20,287 bases of DNA from an uncultured Eubacteriales bacterium. GTDB taxonomy: Bacteria > Bacillota > Clostridia > UMGS1810. This document shows, piece after piece, positions 8,297 to 16,266 of this stretch (positions are counted from its first letter, which is position 1; the number at the start of each line of letters is the position of its first letter). Both the position numbers and the translations under genes were made by a program. Under the pieces are notes generated by a model, which saw only the letters and a list, made by a program, of their open reading frames with translations, ran no database searches and was not told the origin of the DNA. The stretch is from positions 1 to 20,287 of the forward strand of contig USKN01000013.1 of NCBI GenBank assembly GCA_900555295.1, written 5' to 3'.

Positions 8297-8302
8297 TATA
8301 AT
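8297..8302 (+). promoter_or_regulatory. Possible activator-dependent -10 element for the isomerase operon
   Basis: A perfect TATAAT lies on the plus strand at 8297-8302, about 95 nt before the isomerase start. The matching -35 position (8274-8279, acaatt) is poor; TTTACA at 8271 is 20 nt away, too far. A consensus -10 without a -35 is typical of promoters that need an AraC-type activator. It overlaps the opposing regulator promoter by two bases, so the two could interfere. Confidence 0.4.
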
Positions 8303-8328
8303 TATACCACAAAATCTGATAAAATCAA
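8301..8328 (-). promoter_or_regulatory. Extended -10 promoter for the PocR-type regulator gene
   Basis: Read on the minus strand: TTGATT (plus-strand 8323-8328), a 16-nt spacer ending in TGG, then TATAAT (8301-8306). The TG one base before the hexamer makes an extended -10 element. Expected start near 8294, about 45 nt before the TTG start codon. Confidence 0.7.
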
Positions 8329-8339
8329 GTAAAAAGACA

Positions 8340-8368
8340 GGCAAGAGTGATTTAAACTCTATCTTGCC
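8340..8368. other. Stem-loop in the isomerase operon leader
   Basis: GGCAAGA (8340-8346) pairs with TCTTGCC (8362-8368); an alternative inner pairing AGAGT/ACTCT (8344-8348 with 8356-8360) also exists. On the plus strand no T run follows, so it is not a terminator in that direction; it lies between the putative start and the ribosome binding site. On the minus strand TGTCTTTTT follows, so it could stop antisense transcription before the regulator promoter. It could also be an operator. Confidence 0.5.
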
Positions 8369-8396
8369 CCAAAAAGAAGAAAGGTCGGATTTTTAA

Positions 8397-9803
8397 ATGA
8401 AACAAAATAAAAAACAAACATTTGCACTTTATTTCGGCAACAGAGGTTTTTTTCCCGAAACACTTATTGCGTCGGCACGCGATGAAGTATCAAAAGCAGT
8501 ATGCGACGCAGGCTTTGACTTTATTGTTCCGCCTGCCGATATGACGCGCTTTGGCGCTGTTGAGGGCAAAGACGAGGGGCTTATTTATGCAGATTGGCTT
8601 AAACGGCACGAGGGCGAGTTTGACGGAATTATTATGTCGCTCCCAAATTTCAGCGATGAAAACGGTGCCGTTGCGGCAGTACGCAATGCAAACGTACCTA
8701 TTTTTATACAGGCATATCCCGATGAAATAGGCAAAATGGATTTTGAACACCGCCGTGATTCATACTGCGGTAAATTTTCAATATGCGATGTATTTCATCA
8801 GTACAACATTCCGTTTACAATTATGCCGCCGCACGTTGTACATCCGTCAAGCGCGGAATTTAACAAAAACATAAAAGACTTTGCCGCCGTATGCCGTGTT
8901 GTTGGCGGAATGAAACAGTTTACAATAGGCGTAATAGGCGCAAGAACCACTAAATTTAAAACAGTGCGTTATGACGAAATTACACTTCAAAAGTACGGTA
9001 TTACCTGCGATACATACGATTTATCGGAGCTTTTTTACAGAGTGGAACAATTAGACGATAACAGCGAAAATGTACAGGCAAAAATAGAGCGCCTTATAAA
9101 CTATACTGATTTTTCAAAAGTACCAAAAGATAAAACGCTGACTCTTGCCAAAGTATCGGTTGCAATAGACGATATGATAAGGGAATATCACCTCGACTGC
9201 ATTACACTGCGTTGCTGGGAAGAAATGCAAACGGTACTCGGCATTGCGCCCTGCGTACTTTTAAGTGAGCTTAATGACCGCGGTATTGTTGCGTCGTGCG
9301 AAATAGATTTATGCTCGGCAATTAATATGTACTCGTTTGTTTTGGCAACGCAAACACCTGCCGCCTGTCTTGATTGGAACAATAACTATGGCAGCGACCC
9401 CGATAAAGTAATTTTATTTCACTGCGGTCCCGTTGCTCAAACGCTTATGGACGGCAAAGGCGTTGTAACCGACCATAAAATGTTTGCAAAGGCTTGCCCG
9501 GGCTGCGGTTGGGGCAGTAACGAAGGCAGAATTGCCGCATTTGATATGACATATTCAAACTGCAAGACCGAAAACGGAAAGCTTACTTTTTATATTGATG
9601 AGGGTAAGTTTACAGGCGAACCCATAGAACCCGAATTTTTCGGATGCGGCGGTGTTGCTCAAATTGACAATTTGCAGAAAAAAATAATAACCCTTGCCAA
9701 AAACGGTTACAGACACCACACCGCAATAGGCAAAGGCCATATTGCAAACATTTTAAAAGAAGCCTTTACAACATATCTCGGATATGATATGATAGAACTG
9801 TAG
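8397..9803 (+). CDS. L-fucose/D-arabinose isomerase-like sugar isomerase (COG2407)
   Basis: 468 residues, no signal peptide, cytoplasmic. It belongs to the FucI/AraA-fold aldose-ketose isomerases but is shorter than E. coli FucI (about 590). Visible features: an N-terminal ALYFGNRGFFP strand, a central VIGARTTKFKTVRYDE segment, CITLRCWEEMQ, GIAPC, ASCEIDL, ACLDWNNNYG, LFHCGPV and a late NGYRHHTAIGKGH. E. coli FucI binds manganese through Glu337, Asp361 and His528; here Glu302 and Asp326 have the same 24-residue spacing and His439 or His440 may be the third ligand (inference). Expected reaction: aldose to 2-ketose. Substrate unknown; relatives act on fucose, arabinose and other sugars, and a sulfoquinovose isomerase of related type may exist. 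The SD AGAAAGG is 12 nt upstream of the ATG, rather far. First gene of the five-gene operon, 12 nt before the kinase. Confidence 0.88.
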   Translation: MKQNKKQTFALYFGNRGFFPETLIASARDEVSKAVCDAGFDFIVPPADMTRFGAVEGKDEGLIYADWLKRHEGEFDGIIMSLPNFSDENGAVAAVRNANVPIFIQAYPDEIGKMDFEHRRDSYCGKFSICDVFHQYNIPFTIMPPHVVHPSSAEFNKNIKDFAAVCRVVGGMKQFTIGVIGARTTKFKTVRYDEITLQKYGITCDTYDLSELFYRVEQLDDNSENVQAKIERLINYTDFSKVPKDKTLTLAKVSVAIDDMIREYHLDCITLRCWEEMQTVLGIAPCVLLSELNDRGIVASCEIDLCSAINMYSFVLATQTPAACLDWNNNYGSDPDKVILFHCGPVAQTLMDGKGVVTDHKMFAKACPGCGWGSNEGRIAAFDMTYSNCKTENGKLTFYIDEGKFTGEPIEPEFFGCGGVAQIDNLQKKIITLAKNGYRHHTAIGKGHIANILKEAFTTYLGYDMIEL

Positions 9804-9815
9804 GAGGGTAAAACT

Positions 9816-11255
9816 ATGTACGTCGGCGGACTTGATATAGGAACAAGCGGCTGTAAAATTGCGGTTTACGATCAAAACGGTAAATTTGTAAAATGCGAAT
9901 ATACCGAGTATAATGTAAAACGCGAGGGCGGACTGCACGAAATAGACCCCGAAGAAATATTTGCGAGCGTAAAAAAAGTTATTTCGTCACTCAATATATA
10001 TGACCTTGCGGCAATTGCCGTTACAAGCTTTGGCGAAACATTTGCAATGTTAGACGAAAACGACCGTGTGTGCGCCCCGTCTATGCTTTACACCGACCCT
10101 CGCGGCAAAGATGAGTGCAATGTTATATCATCTCATTTCGGCATTGAAAATCTTGCGTATAAAACAGGTGCAAAACCGCACGAAATGTATTCTTTGCCCA
10201 AAATTATGCAAATAAAAAACAATATGCCCCAATGCTTTAATAAAGCAAAGCACATTTTGCTTATGCAAGACTATATTGTGTATATGCTTACGGGAAATGC
10301 GGTAATAGATTACTCTCTTGCCGCACGCACCGGCTGTTTTGATATACATAACAAATGCTTTATTGATGATGTTCTTGAGTTTTGCGGGATAGATAAAAAC
10401 CTGCTTTCAAAACCCGTACCGTCGGGAACGGCTGCGGGTGTTATAAAGCCCAAAATTGCAAACGAACTTAAAATAAACCCAAACACTAAAATTGTATCGG
10501 GCTGTCACGATCAAATAGCGGCTATGACAGGCGCAAACGTTGTAAAGGCGGGCGAAATGATGGACGGTACGGGAACGGTTGAATGTGTACCCGTTGTATG
10601 CGACTGTGTACCCAACGATTTTTCGCTTTTTGAAAAAGGCTATTCATTTGCACCGCATATAAACGGTAAATATGCGTGTTATGCGCTGTCGTACACAGGC
10701 GGTGCAACGCTTAAATGGTTTAGAGATAATTTTACACACAAATCATATGCCGAGCTTAACGATTATGTACCCAATGCGCCCACCGACCTGCTTATAATGC
10801 CGCACTTTGCGGGAGCGGCAACCCCGTATATGGATACAAACTCAAAGGCGGTTATAGCAAATCTTACGTTTGAGCATACAAAAATGCATATATACAAAGC
10901 GCTTATGGAGGGAACGGCATTTGAAATTGCAATAAATATAGATATATTTAAACAATACGGTCTTATACCAAACAAATTAATCGCAACGGGCGGAGGCGCA
11001 CGTTCAAGTGTTTGGCTGCAAATAAAAGCCGATATTTTGGGACTGCCCATAAGTGCTCTCGATACCGATGAGGCAGGTGCGGCAGGCACGGCATACCTGG
11101 CCGGAAAAGCCGCGGGATTTTTTAATGATGAAACAAAGCTTGCAAACACGCATAAAACATACACACCCATTAAAGAAAACCACGAATATTATTTAAAACA
11201 ATTTAAAAAATATAAAAAGATATATGCACTGTCAAAGGAGGTAAATAATGAATAA
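9816..11255 (+). CDS. FGGY-family carbohydrate kinase
   Basis: 479 residues, a usual length for the family. Start ATG follows AGGAGGG at 6 nt. The N-terminal ATPase motif GLDIGTSGCK (5-14), the catalytic-base motif GCHDQ with Asp232, the phosphate loop GTGTVE (251-256), TGGATLKWF and the adenosine motif TGGGARSS (391-398) are all present, so the enzyme should be active. It should phosphorylate the ketose made by the isomerase. In the fucose and rhamnose routes FGGY kinases act on O1 of the ketose, and the aldolase encoded two genes later would need a 1-phosphate (inference). Substrate cannot be read from sequence; xylulose, ribulose, fuculose and rhamnulose kinases all share these motifs. The last 8 nt overlap the mutarotase gene, indicating translational coupling. 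Confidence 0.92.
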   Translation: MYVGGLDIGTSGCKIAVYDQNGKFVKCEYTEYNVKREGGLHEIDPEEIFASVKKVISSLNIYDLAAIAVTSFGETFAMLDENDRVCAPSMLYTDPRGKDECNVISSHFGIENLAYKTGAKPHEMYSLPKIMQIKNNMPQCFNKAKHILLMQDYIVYMLTGNAVIDYSLAARTGCFDIHNKCFIDDVLEFCGIDKNLLSKPVPSGTAAGVIKPKIANELKINPNTKIVSGCHDQIAAMTGANVVKAGEMMDGTGTVECVPVVCDCVPNDFSLFEKGYSFAPHINGKYACYALSYTGGATLKWFRDNFTHKSYAELNDYVPNAPTDLLIMPHFAGAATPYMDTNSKAVIANLTFEHTKMHIYKALMEGTAFEIAINIDIFKQYGLIPNKLIATGGGARSSVWLQIKADILGLPISALDTDEAGAAGTAYLAGKAAGFFNDETKLANTHKTYTPIKENHEYYLKQFKKYKKIYALSKEVNNE

Positions 11256-12243
11256 ATATATAGGTCACCCCTCACAGCTTAGCGGTGTTGAACAGCATAT
11301 GCTTTTAAACGGCAAGGCAAAGGGTATGACTTTGCTTGAAGTGCGCACCCCAAAAGGTCTTAATATTACTTTATCTGCCGACAGAGCAATGGATATATCG
11401 CGTATAAGCTTTAAAGGTATTAATATGGGGTATTTTTCACCTTGCGGATATGTGGCACCCTCATTTTACGACTGCGTTGGCGACGGATTTTTAAAATCGT
11501 TTACCGCGGGATTTTTAACAACTTGCGGACTTACGGCGGTTGGCACTCCCTGTACCGACAACGGCGAAACGCTTCCTTTGCACGGTACAATATCCAACAC
11601 ACCCTGCGAAAATTTTTATTACACCGAAGATGACGACAAAATAAATATTTTTGCAACAGTACGCGATGCGGCAATTTTTAATCATCAGCTTGTGCTTAAC
11701 CGAAAATATACCGTATCAAAAATTGATAATTCAATATGCATTGAAGATACCGTTGAAAACACAGGCTCCAAAACCGAGCCTTGTATGCTGCTGTATCATA
11801 TGAATATGGGCTATCCCCTGCTTTCGGAAAATGCAATTGTAAATATTCCTCATAGCTGTGTTAAAGGACGAAACGCACACGCACAGGAGGATATAAAAAA
11901 TTGCCTTACTATGGAAAAACCGCAAAAGGGATATGAAGAACGCTGTTATTACTATGACGTAAAACAGTTAAACAATATTGCAAAAGCCGGAATATTTAAC
12001 CCCGACATAAAATGCGGACTTATAATATCGTACGATAAAACCGCTCTCGACTGTTTTACACAATGGAAAATGATGGGCGAATATGAATATGTTTTGGGTC
12101 TTGAACCGGGCAACTGCACACCCGACGGCAGAGATATAAACCGCAAAGACGGCATTTTAAAATTAATACAGCCAAGCGGACAATACAAAACAAAAATAAA
12201 AATAGATTTTATTACAAACAAGGAGGATTTACAATGCTTGTAA
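11248..12243 (+). CDS. DUF4432 family protein, aldose 1-epimerase (mutarotase)-like
   Basis: 331 residues, cytoplasmic, galactose-mutarotase-like beta-sandwich fold by family. Start ATG follows AAAGGAGG at 6 nt and overlaps the kinase end by 8 nt. Signature segments seen: DRAMDISRISFKG, LTTCGLTAVG, LHGTISNTPCE with the conserved His, LLYHMNMGYPLL, and FTQWKMMGEYEYVLGLEPGNC with the conserved Glu. The expected role is interconversion of sugar anomers so that hydrolase-released sugar reaches the isomerase in usable form. Family members have little biochemical characterisation, so an epimerase or isomerase role on a phosphorylated or unusual sugar is possible. The position between kinase and aldolase ties it to the same pathway. 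Confidence 0.9.
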   Translation: MNKYIGHPSQLSGVEQHMLLNGKAKGMTLLEVRTPKGLNITLSADRAMDISRISFKGINMGYFSPCGYVAPSFYDCVGDGFLKSFTAGFLTTCGLTAVGTPCTDNGETLPLHGTISNTPCENFYYTEDDDKINIFATVRDAAIFNHQLVLNRKYTVSKIDNSICIEDTVENTGSKTEPCMLLYHMNMGYPLLSENAIVNIPHSCVKGRNAHAQEDIKNCLTMEKPQKGYEERCYYYDVKQLNNIAKAGIFNPDIKCGLIISYDKTALDCFTQWKMMGEYEYVLGLEPGNCTPDGRDINRKDGILKLIQPSGQYKTKIKIDFITNKEDLQCL

Positions 12244-13070
12244 ATTTAAAAACCATTTTAAATACGGCAAAAGCAAAAAAATGCGCCATAGGCTCATTTA
12301 ACACACCGAATTACGAAAGTATACTTGCCGTAATAAAAGCGGCGGAGGAGCTTAATCAGCCCGTAATAATAATGCACGCACAGGTTCACGAACAAATGGG
12401 ATTGTGCAAAATGGAGGATATAGCACCGCTTATGCTGTTTGCTGCCGACCGCTCATCCGTTCCCGTATGCGTACATTTGGATCACGGCACCGATATAGAA
12501 TATGTAAAACGCGGAATTGATTTGGGATTTACCTCGGTTATGTACGACGGCTCGGAGTGTGATTTGGATATAAACCGCGCAAACACGTGTATAATTAAAG
12601 AAATTGCACAAAGAAAAAATGTATCGGTTGAGGCTGAGGTTGGCAGTATGGGTTCAAGAGAATCGCAAAGCGGCGGAGGCGAAAGTATTTATACCGACCC
12701 CGAACTTGCGCTTGATTTTGTAAACCAAACGGGAATAGACGCACTTGCCTGCGCATTCGGAACGGCACACGGAATATATTTAAAACAGCCCAAGCTTGAT
12801 TTTGACAGAGTATCAAAAATAAATTCAATGATAGATGTTCCCATTGTAATGCACGGCGGAAGCGGTGTATCGGAGGACGACTACAAAAAAGTAATAAAAT
12901 GCGGCGTACGAAAAATCAACTATTACACATATATGGCAAAAGCAGGCGGAGAGGCAGTTATAAATATGCCCGACAAAACATTTTTTCACGATATTGCCGT
13001 TGCCGCAACAGAGGGTATGAAACAAAACGTTAAGTCGGCAATAAAAGTATTTTCCTGCACAGAAAGGTAA
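12234..13070 (+). CDS. Class II (zinc-dependent) fructose-bisphosphate-type aldolase, GatY/KbaY-like
   Basis: 278 residues, matching tagatose/fructose-bisphosphate class II aldolases. Start ATG follows AAGGAGG at 7 nt and overlaps the mutarotase end by 10 nt. Key motifs are complete: IGSFNTPNYES, VHLDHG with catalytic Asp83 and zinc His84, VEAEVGSMG with Glu135, FGTAHGIY with zinc His179, MHGGSGV with zinc His207, and KIN(YY)T for the DHAP phosphate. It should cleave a ketose phosphate to DHAP plus an aldehyde or aldehyde phosphate. Pairing with an FGGY kinase and not with a phosphofructokinase-type kinase suggests a ketose 1-phosphate substrate (inference). The loop after the Glu reads SRESQSGGGES, where characterised GatY-type enzymes have different residues, so specificity may differ. 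The next gene starts 4 nt after the stop. Confidence 0.93.
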   Translation: MLVNLKTILNTAKAKKCAIGSFNTPNYESILAVIKAAEELNQPVIIMHAQVHEQMGLCKMEDIAPLMLFAADRSSVPVCVHLDHGTDIEYVKRGIDLGFTSVMYDGSECDLDINRANTCIIKEIAQRKNVSVEAEVGSMGSRESQSGGGESIYTDPELALDFVNQTGIDALACAFGTAHGIYLKQPKLDFDRVSKINSMIDVPIVMHGGSGVSEDDYKKVIKCGVRKINYYTYMAKAGGEAVINMPDKTFFHDIAVAATEGMKQNVKSAIKVFSCTER

Positions 13071-13074
13071 AAAT

Positions 13075-15084
13075 ATGGAGATTATAAAAAAAATCGATTT
13101 TTTTAAAAGCGGAATTTATATGAATTTTGCGGTTGATGAAAACAAACGGCTTTTAATTTTAAATGCGGGCACATCTAAAAAAGAGATTGAACCAAACCGC
13201 TTTTTTATGCCTGCGGAAATATTTATATCGGGCGAAAACCCAAACGACCACTGCGGTGCAAAACATACGGGCAGTTTACTGTCCGATTCATTGCAATACG
13301 TATCGCATAGAGATACCGATAACGAAATTGTATTTTTTCTTAAAAATGATAAAATTGAGGTACGTCAGCATTATGAATTTTTCACCGACGCGTCTGCCGT
13401 ACGTTCATATGCCGAAATTAAAAACGTATCAAATGACGATATCGGTCTTGAATATGCAAGCTCGTTTTGTTTGTACGGATTTGAATTTAACAAAGTATGG
13501 CTGTGCCACAATGCGTGGTGCCGTGAGCTTGAATGGCGGTGCTATACACCGCAAATGCTTGGTTTTAATCACATAACACCCTTTTCAACAAAACGTATTG
13601 CCGTATCAAATACGGGCACGTGGTCATCAAAAGAATATATGCCGATGGGTATGCTGCAAAATGATGATGAGAGTATATTTTGGCAAATTGAGCATAACGG
13701 CTCGTGGAATTTTGAAATAAGCGATATTCAGGGTGTAAATTATATAAAACTTTCGGGGCCGTCGGAGCAGGAAAATAGTTGGTGGAAAGAGTTAAAGCCA
13801 AACGAAACATTTGAAACGGTTAAAACGGCAACAGCTTTTTCGTCAGACTTTAACGGTGCGATTGCCGAAATGACAAATTACCGCAAACATTTTGCATACA
13901 AAAGCCCTGCCGATACAAATTTGCCCGTTATATTTAACGATTATATGCGGTGTTTGAACGCCGACCCCACAACCGAAAAAGAAATTGCGGTAATAGACGC
14001 GGCGGCACAAATCGGTGCCGAAATTTACTGTATGGACGCCGGCTGGTATGCCAACGGTACGTGGTGGGAAACGGTAGGTGAATGGAAAGTATGCAATAGC
14101 CGTTTTCCCGGCGGCATTAAAAAAGTGTTTGACTATATACGCTCAAAGGGAATGAAGCCCGGTATATGGCTTGAACCCGAAAGCATAGGTATTAAATGTC
14201 CTATTTTAAACCAATTTACCGACGATTGCTTTTTTGTACGTCACGGAAAGCGTGTTATAAACCACGGTCGTTACAGTTTCGACTTTACAAACAAAAAGGT
14301 TACAAACTTTTTAGACGGTGTGGTAGACGGACTTATACGCGATTTGGGTATAGAGTATTTTAAATTCGACTACAACATTGAGGGCGGTTCGGGAACGGAG
14401 ATTAACTCATCAAGCTTTGGCGACGGACTTATGAAACACCAAGCCGCATACCTTGAATGGATAGACGGAATATATGCCCGCCACCCAAATATAATAATAG
14501 AAAACTGCGCAAGCGGCGGTATGAGAATGGACTTTAAATCGCTTACACACTTTACAATGCAATCGCTTACCGACGCAAGCAATTATAAACACATTGCGTC
14601 AATTGCGGCAATGTCGCCCACGGCGGTAATTGCGCGCCAGGCACAGGTATGGGTTGTACCGTTTACGGAACATACAAACAGTGAAATTGCATTTTCTATG
14701 GTAAATTCACTGTTTAAAAGACCTGTTATTTCGGGCGAAACGCACCTTTTAAACAGCGAACAACTTAAAATTATAAAAGACGGCATAAAAATTTATAAAT
14801 TAATTCGCTCCGAAATACCAAACCTTATACCGTTTTACCCTATAGGTACGGCAAATTTTGAAAGCGATTGGATAGTATGCGGATACAAAGGCGGCAGCCA
14901 TATTTATATTGTTGCCCAAAGGCTTGGCGGTGAGAGCGAAAGTATTAACATACCTCTTAATTGCAATTACACAAATGCACAATGCATATACCCGTCTTTA
15001 AACAACGCGCCTTACAGTATAAAAGACGGCATATTAACCGTTACGCTTAAAACCAATTCATCTGCCGTAATTAAAATCAACTGA
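13075..15084 (+). CDS. GH36-family alpha-galactosidase-like glycoside hydrolase
   Basis: 669 residues with no signal peptide, so cytoplasmic, acting on imported oligosaccharide. The N-terminal half (1-280) is a beta-sandwich; a (beta/alpha)8 barrel (about 285-610) and a C-terminal beta domain follow. Barrel motifs: YCMDAGWY, WKVCNSRFPGG, MKPGIWLEPESIG, SFDFTN, EYFKFDYN with probable nucleophile Asp432, IIENCASGGMRMD, and SLTDAS with probable acid/base Asp500. The 68-residue spacing agrees with characterised GH36 enzymes. The Trp-rich WLCHNAWCRELEWR segment in the N-terminal domain fits the family. Activity on alpha-galactosides such as melibiose or raffinose is most likely; GH36 also contains alpha-N-acetylgalactosaminidases. 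No galK, galT or galE is in view, so if galactose is released it would have to enter the isomerase-kinase-aldolase route or leave for genes elsewhere. SD AGAAAGG lies 7 nt upstream. Last gene of the operon. Confidence 0.92.
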   Translation: MEIIKKIDFFKSGIYMNFAVDENKRLLILNAGTSKKEIEPNRFFMPAEIFISGENPNDHCGAKHTGSLLSDSLQYVSHRDTDNEIVFFLKNDKIEVRQHYEFFTDASAVRSYAEIKNVSNDDIGLEYASSFCLYGFEFNKVWLCHNAWCRELEWRCYTPQMLGFNHITPFSTKRIAVSNTGTWSSKEYMPMGMLQNDDESIFWQIEHNGSWNFEISDIQGVNYIKLSGPSEQENSWWKELKPNETFETVKTATAFSSDFNGAIAEMTNYRKHFAYKSPADTNLPVIFNDYMRCLNADPTTEKEIAVIDAAAQIGAEIYCMDAGWYANGTWWETVGEWKVCNSRFPGGIKKVFDYIRSKGMKPGIWLEPESIGIKCPILNQFTDDCFFVRHGKRVINHGRYSFDFTNKKVTNFLDGVVDGLIRDLGIEYFKFDYNIEGGSGTEINSSSFGDGLMKHQAAYLEWIDGIYARHPNIIIENCASGGMRMDFKSLTHFTMQSLTDASNYKHIASIAAMSPTAVIARQAQVWVVPFTEHTNSEIAFSMVNSLFKRPVISGETHLLNSEQLKIIKDGIKIYKLIRSEIPNLIPFYPIGTANFESDWIVCGYKGGSHIYIVAQRLGGESESINIPLNCNYTNAQCIYPSLNNAPYSIKDGILTVTLKTNSSAVIKIN

Positions 15085-15100
15085 TTTTTTAATTATTTTT

Positions 15101-15297
15101 GACGGCAAGCCTAATTTCAATGCCTCACTTCCGAAAAAAAGAAAGTATACCGCCACCCCCCGCCGCGCAGCGATAAAAAAGAGGACCCGTACAACGCCAA
15201 AGATTACAGTTCGTATGAGGATTTTTACGAAGATTACGAAGAAGAGTTTGACGGTTTTGACGATGCCGAAAGTTATTATGAAGAATACGGGGAATAA
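15101..15297 (+). pseudogene. Start-less, frameshifted 3' remnant of a gene for an acidic-tailed protein
   Basis: From about 15101 one frame reads DGKPNFNASLPKKRKYTATPR; near the C6 run at 15156-15161 the plausible reading moves to another frame, SDKKEDPYNAKDYSSYEDF and on to EDAESYYEEYGE-like acidic residues, ending at a TAA at 15295-15297. The joined product looks like a basic segment followed by a strongly acidic Tyr-rich tail. Neither frame has an ATG, GTG or TTG in a usable position, and the first frame opens only inside the end of the GH36 gene, so the 5' part of the original gene is missing. I do not recognise the parent family. It could instead be chance open frames. Confidence 0.4.
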
Positions 15298-15337
15298 GCT
15301 TTGATGTGCCGCTTGCCGTGTTAACAATTGCAAGCGC

Positions 15338-15369
15338 AAAAAATCCGCCTTAAACCGGGCGGATTTTTT
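15338..15369. terminator. Bidirectional intrinsic terminator
   Basis: AAAAAATCCGCC (15338-15349) pairs perfectly with GGCGGATTTTTT (15358-15369) around an 8-nt loop. The A and T flanks give a T run in both directions. It ends the GH36 operon (plus) and the cysteine-rich gene (minus, stop at 15391). The rest of 15085-15390 holds only the gene remnant. Confidence 0.88.
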
Positions 15370-15390
15370 GCATTTTGTTTTTTATAAAAA

Positions 15391-16224
15391 TTAATCGCAG
15401 CAGCAATCGTGTACGTCGGGTTCAAGGTTGTCAAAATGCTGCTTTTCGGGCGGGAAAAACTCATCAATCGGGAAACGCAGACGATCGAACAATTCGCAAG
15501 GGCTGTTATCGGTTGACGAAATACATTCGTTTTGCGGAACACAGTAATCTATAACCGGTATTAAAAGCTGGGTTTCGCGTTCGAGACGTACAATTGTAAA
15601 AAGACCGAGTGTAATATACACACGTTTGCACGATTCGGGGTCAACAATTATATCGTCAAATATTCTGCTTATGCTTTCGGGAACAGCTGTAATATCCATT
15701 TCACCGCAGCAGCAGCAATTTTCACAGCTGTCTATTACTTTAGCTCCCAGACAAATTGGGTCAACAACTTCTGTTTTTGCAAGCGGAAGATTATTTTTTG
15801 TCCAAAGCTGAATATCGCCATCGTCGAATTTATATTTCGATGAGAATGTTTTTGCATTACCCTCGGAGCCGAAAAGAATAACCTTTTTATCAAAGGTTGC
15901 AAGACCCTCAACCTGAACAGGTCTGCCTATTCCCGTAAATACGTCAAGTACTATTCTAAAGAAGAATTTTAAATCAACCGTATAGTACCCTCTGTTAAAC
16001 GGTACAGGTTCAACGTCCGAATATATCCAAATTATTTCGGATTTTCTGCATTTAACATTAATGGATTTGTCTATAATGTTTTGACCGCATTGAGTAAGAT
16101 ATACTCTTATGTTTTCAACACATTCTTTATCGCGGCAAGAATCGTATACCTTGTTTGTTTGTATGCAAACACCGTCGCTTGAGTTCTCCCGGCAGCCACA
16201 GCCGCCTAATGGTCTGTCACTCAT
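15391..16224 (-). CDS. Cysteine-rich conserved clostridial-type protein, probable spore coat/exosporium component
   Basis: 277 residues, starting at an ATG 7 nt after GGAGGAA. There is no signal peptide or membrane segment. It has 20 cysteines: GGCGC at the N-terminus, VYDSCRDKEC at about 27-35, a CENCCCCGE cluster in the middle and CCCD at the very end. Between these are beta-rich segments (SEIIWIYSDVEPVPF, YYTVDLKFFFRI, RVYITLGLFTIV). I recall the VYDSCRDKxC pattern from hypothetical proteins of spore-forming Clostridia but know no assigned function. The spore-surface suggestion rests on the cysteine content, typical of cross-linked coat proteins, and on a sigma-K-like promoter upstream; it is inference. 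It is monocistronic, isolated by terminators on both sides, and has no evident link to the sugar genes. Confidence 0.88.
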   Translation of the reverse strand: MSDRPLGGCGCRENSSDGVCIQTNKVYDSCRDKECVENIRVYLTQCGQNIIDKSINVKCRKSEIIWIYSDVEPVPFNRGYYTVDLKFFFRIVLDVFTGIGRPVQVEGLATFDKKVILFGSEGNAKTFSSKYKFDDGDIQLWTKNNLPLAKTEVVDPICLGAKVIDSCENCCCCGEMDITAVPESISRIFDDIIVDPESCKRVYITLGLFTIVRLERETQLLIPVIDYCVPQNECISSTDNSPCELFDRLRFPIDEFFPPEKQHFDNLEPDVHDCCCD

Positions 16225-16266
16225 AATCTATTCCTCCATTTTAATAAAACTAATCTTGCTTCTGTA

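Noticed and set aside
15058..15339. Minus-strand open frame of 93 codons, rich in Phe, Val and Ile, opposite the end of the GH36 operon
   Set aside because: It has no ribosome binding site, runs through the terminator and into the GH36 3' end, and its composition is the reverse of the Glu/Asp/Tyr-rich remnant on the plus strand.
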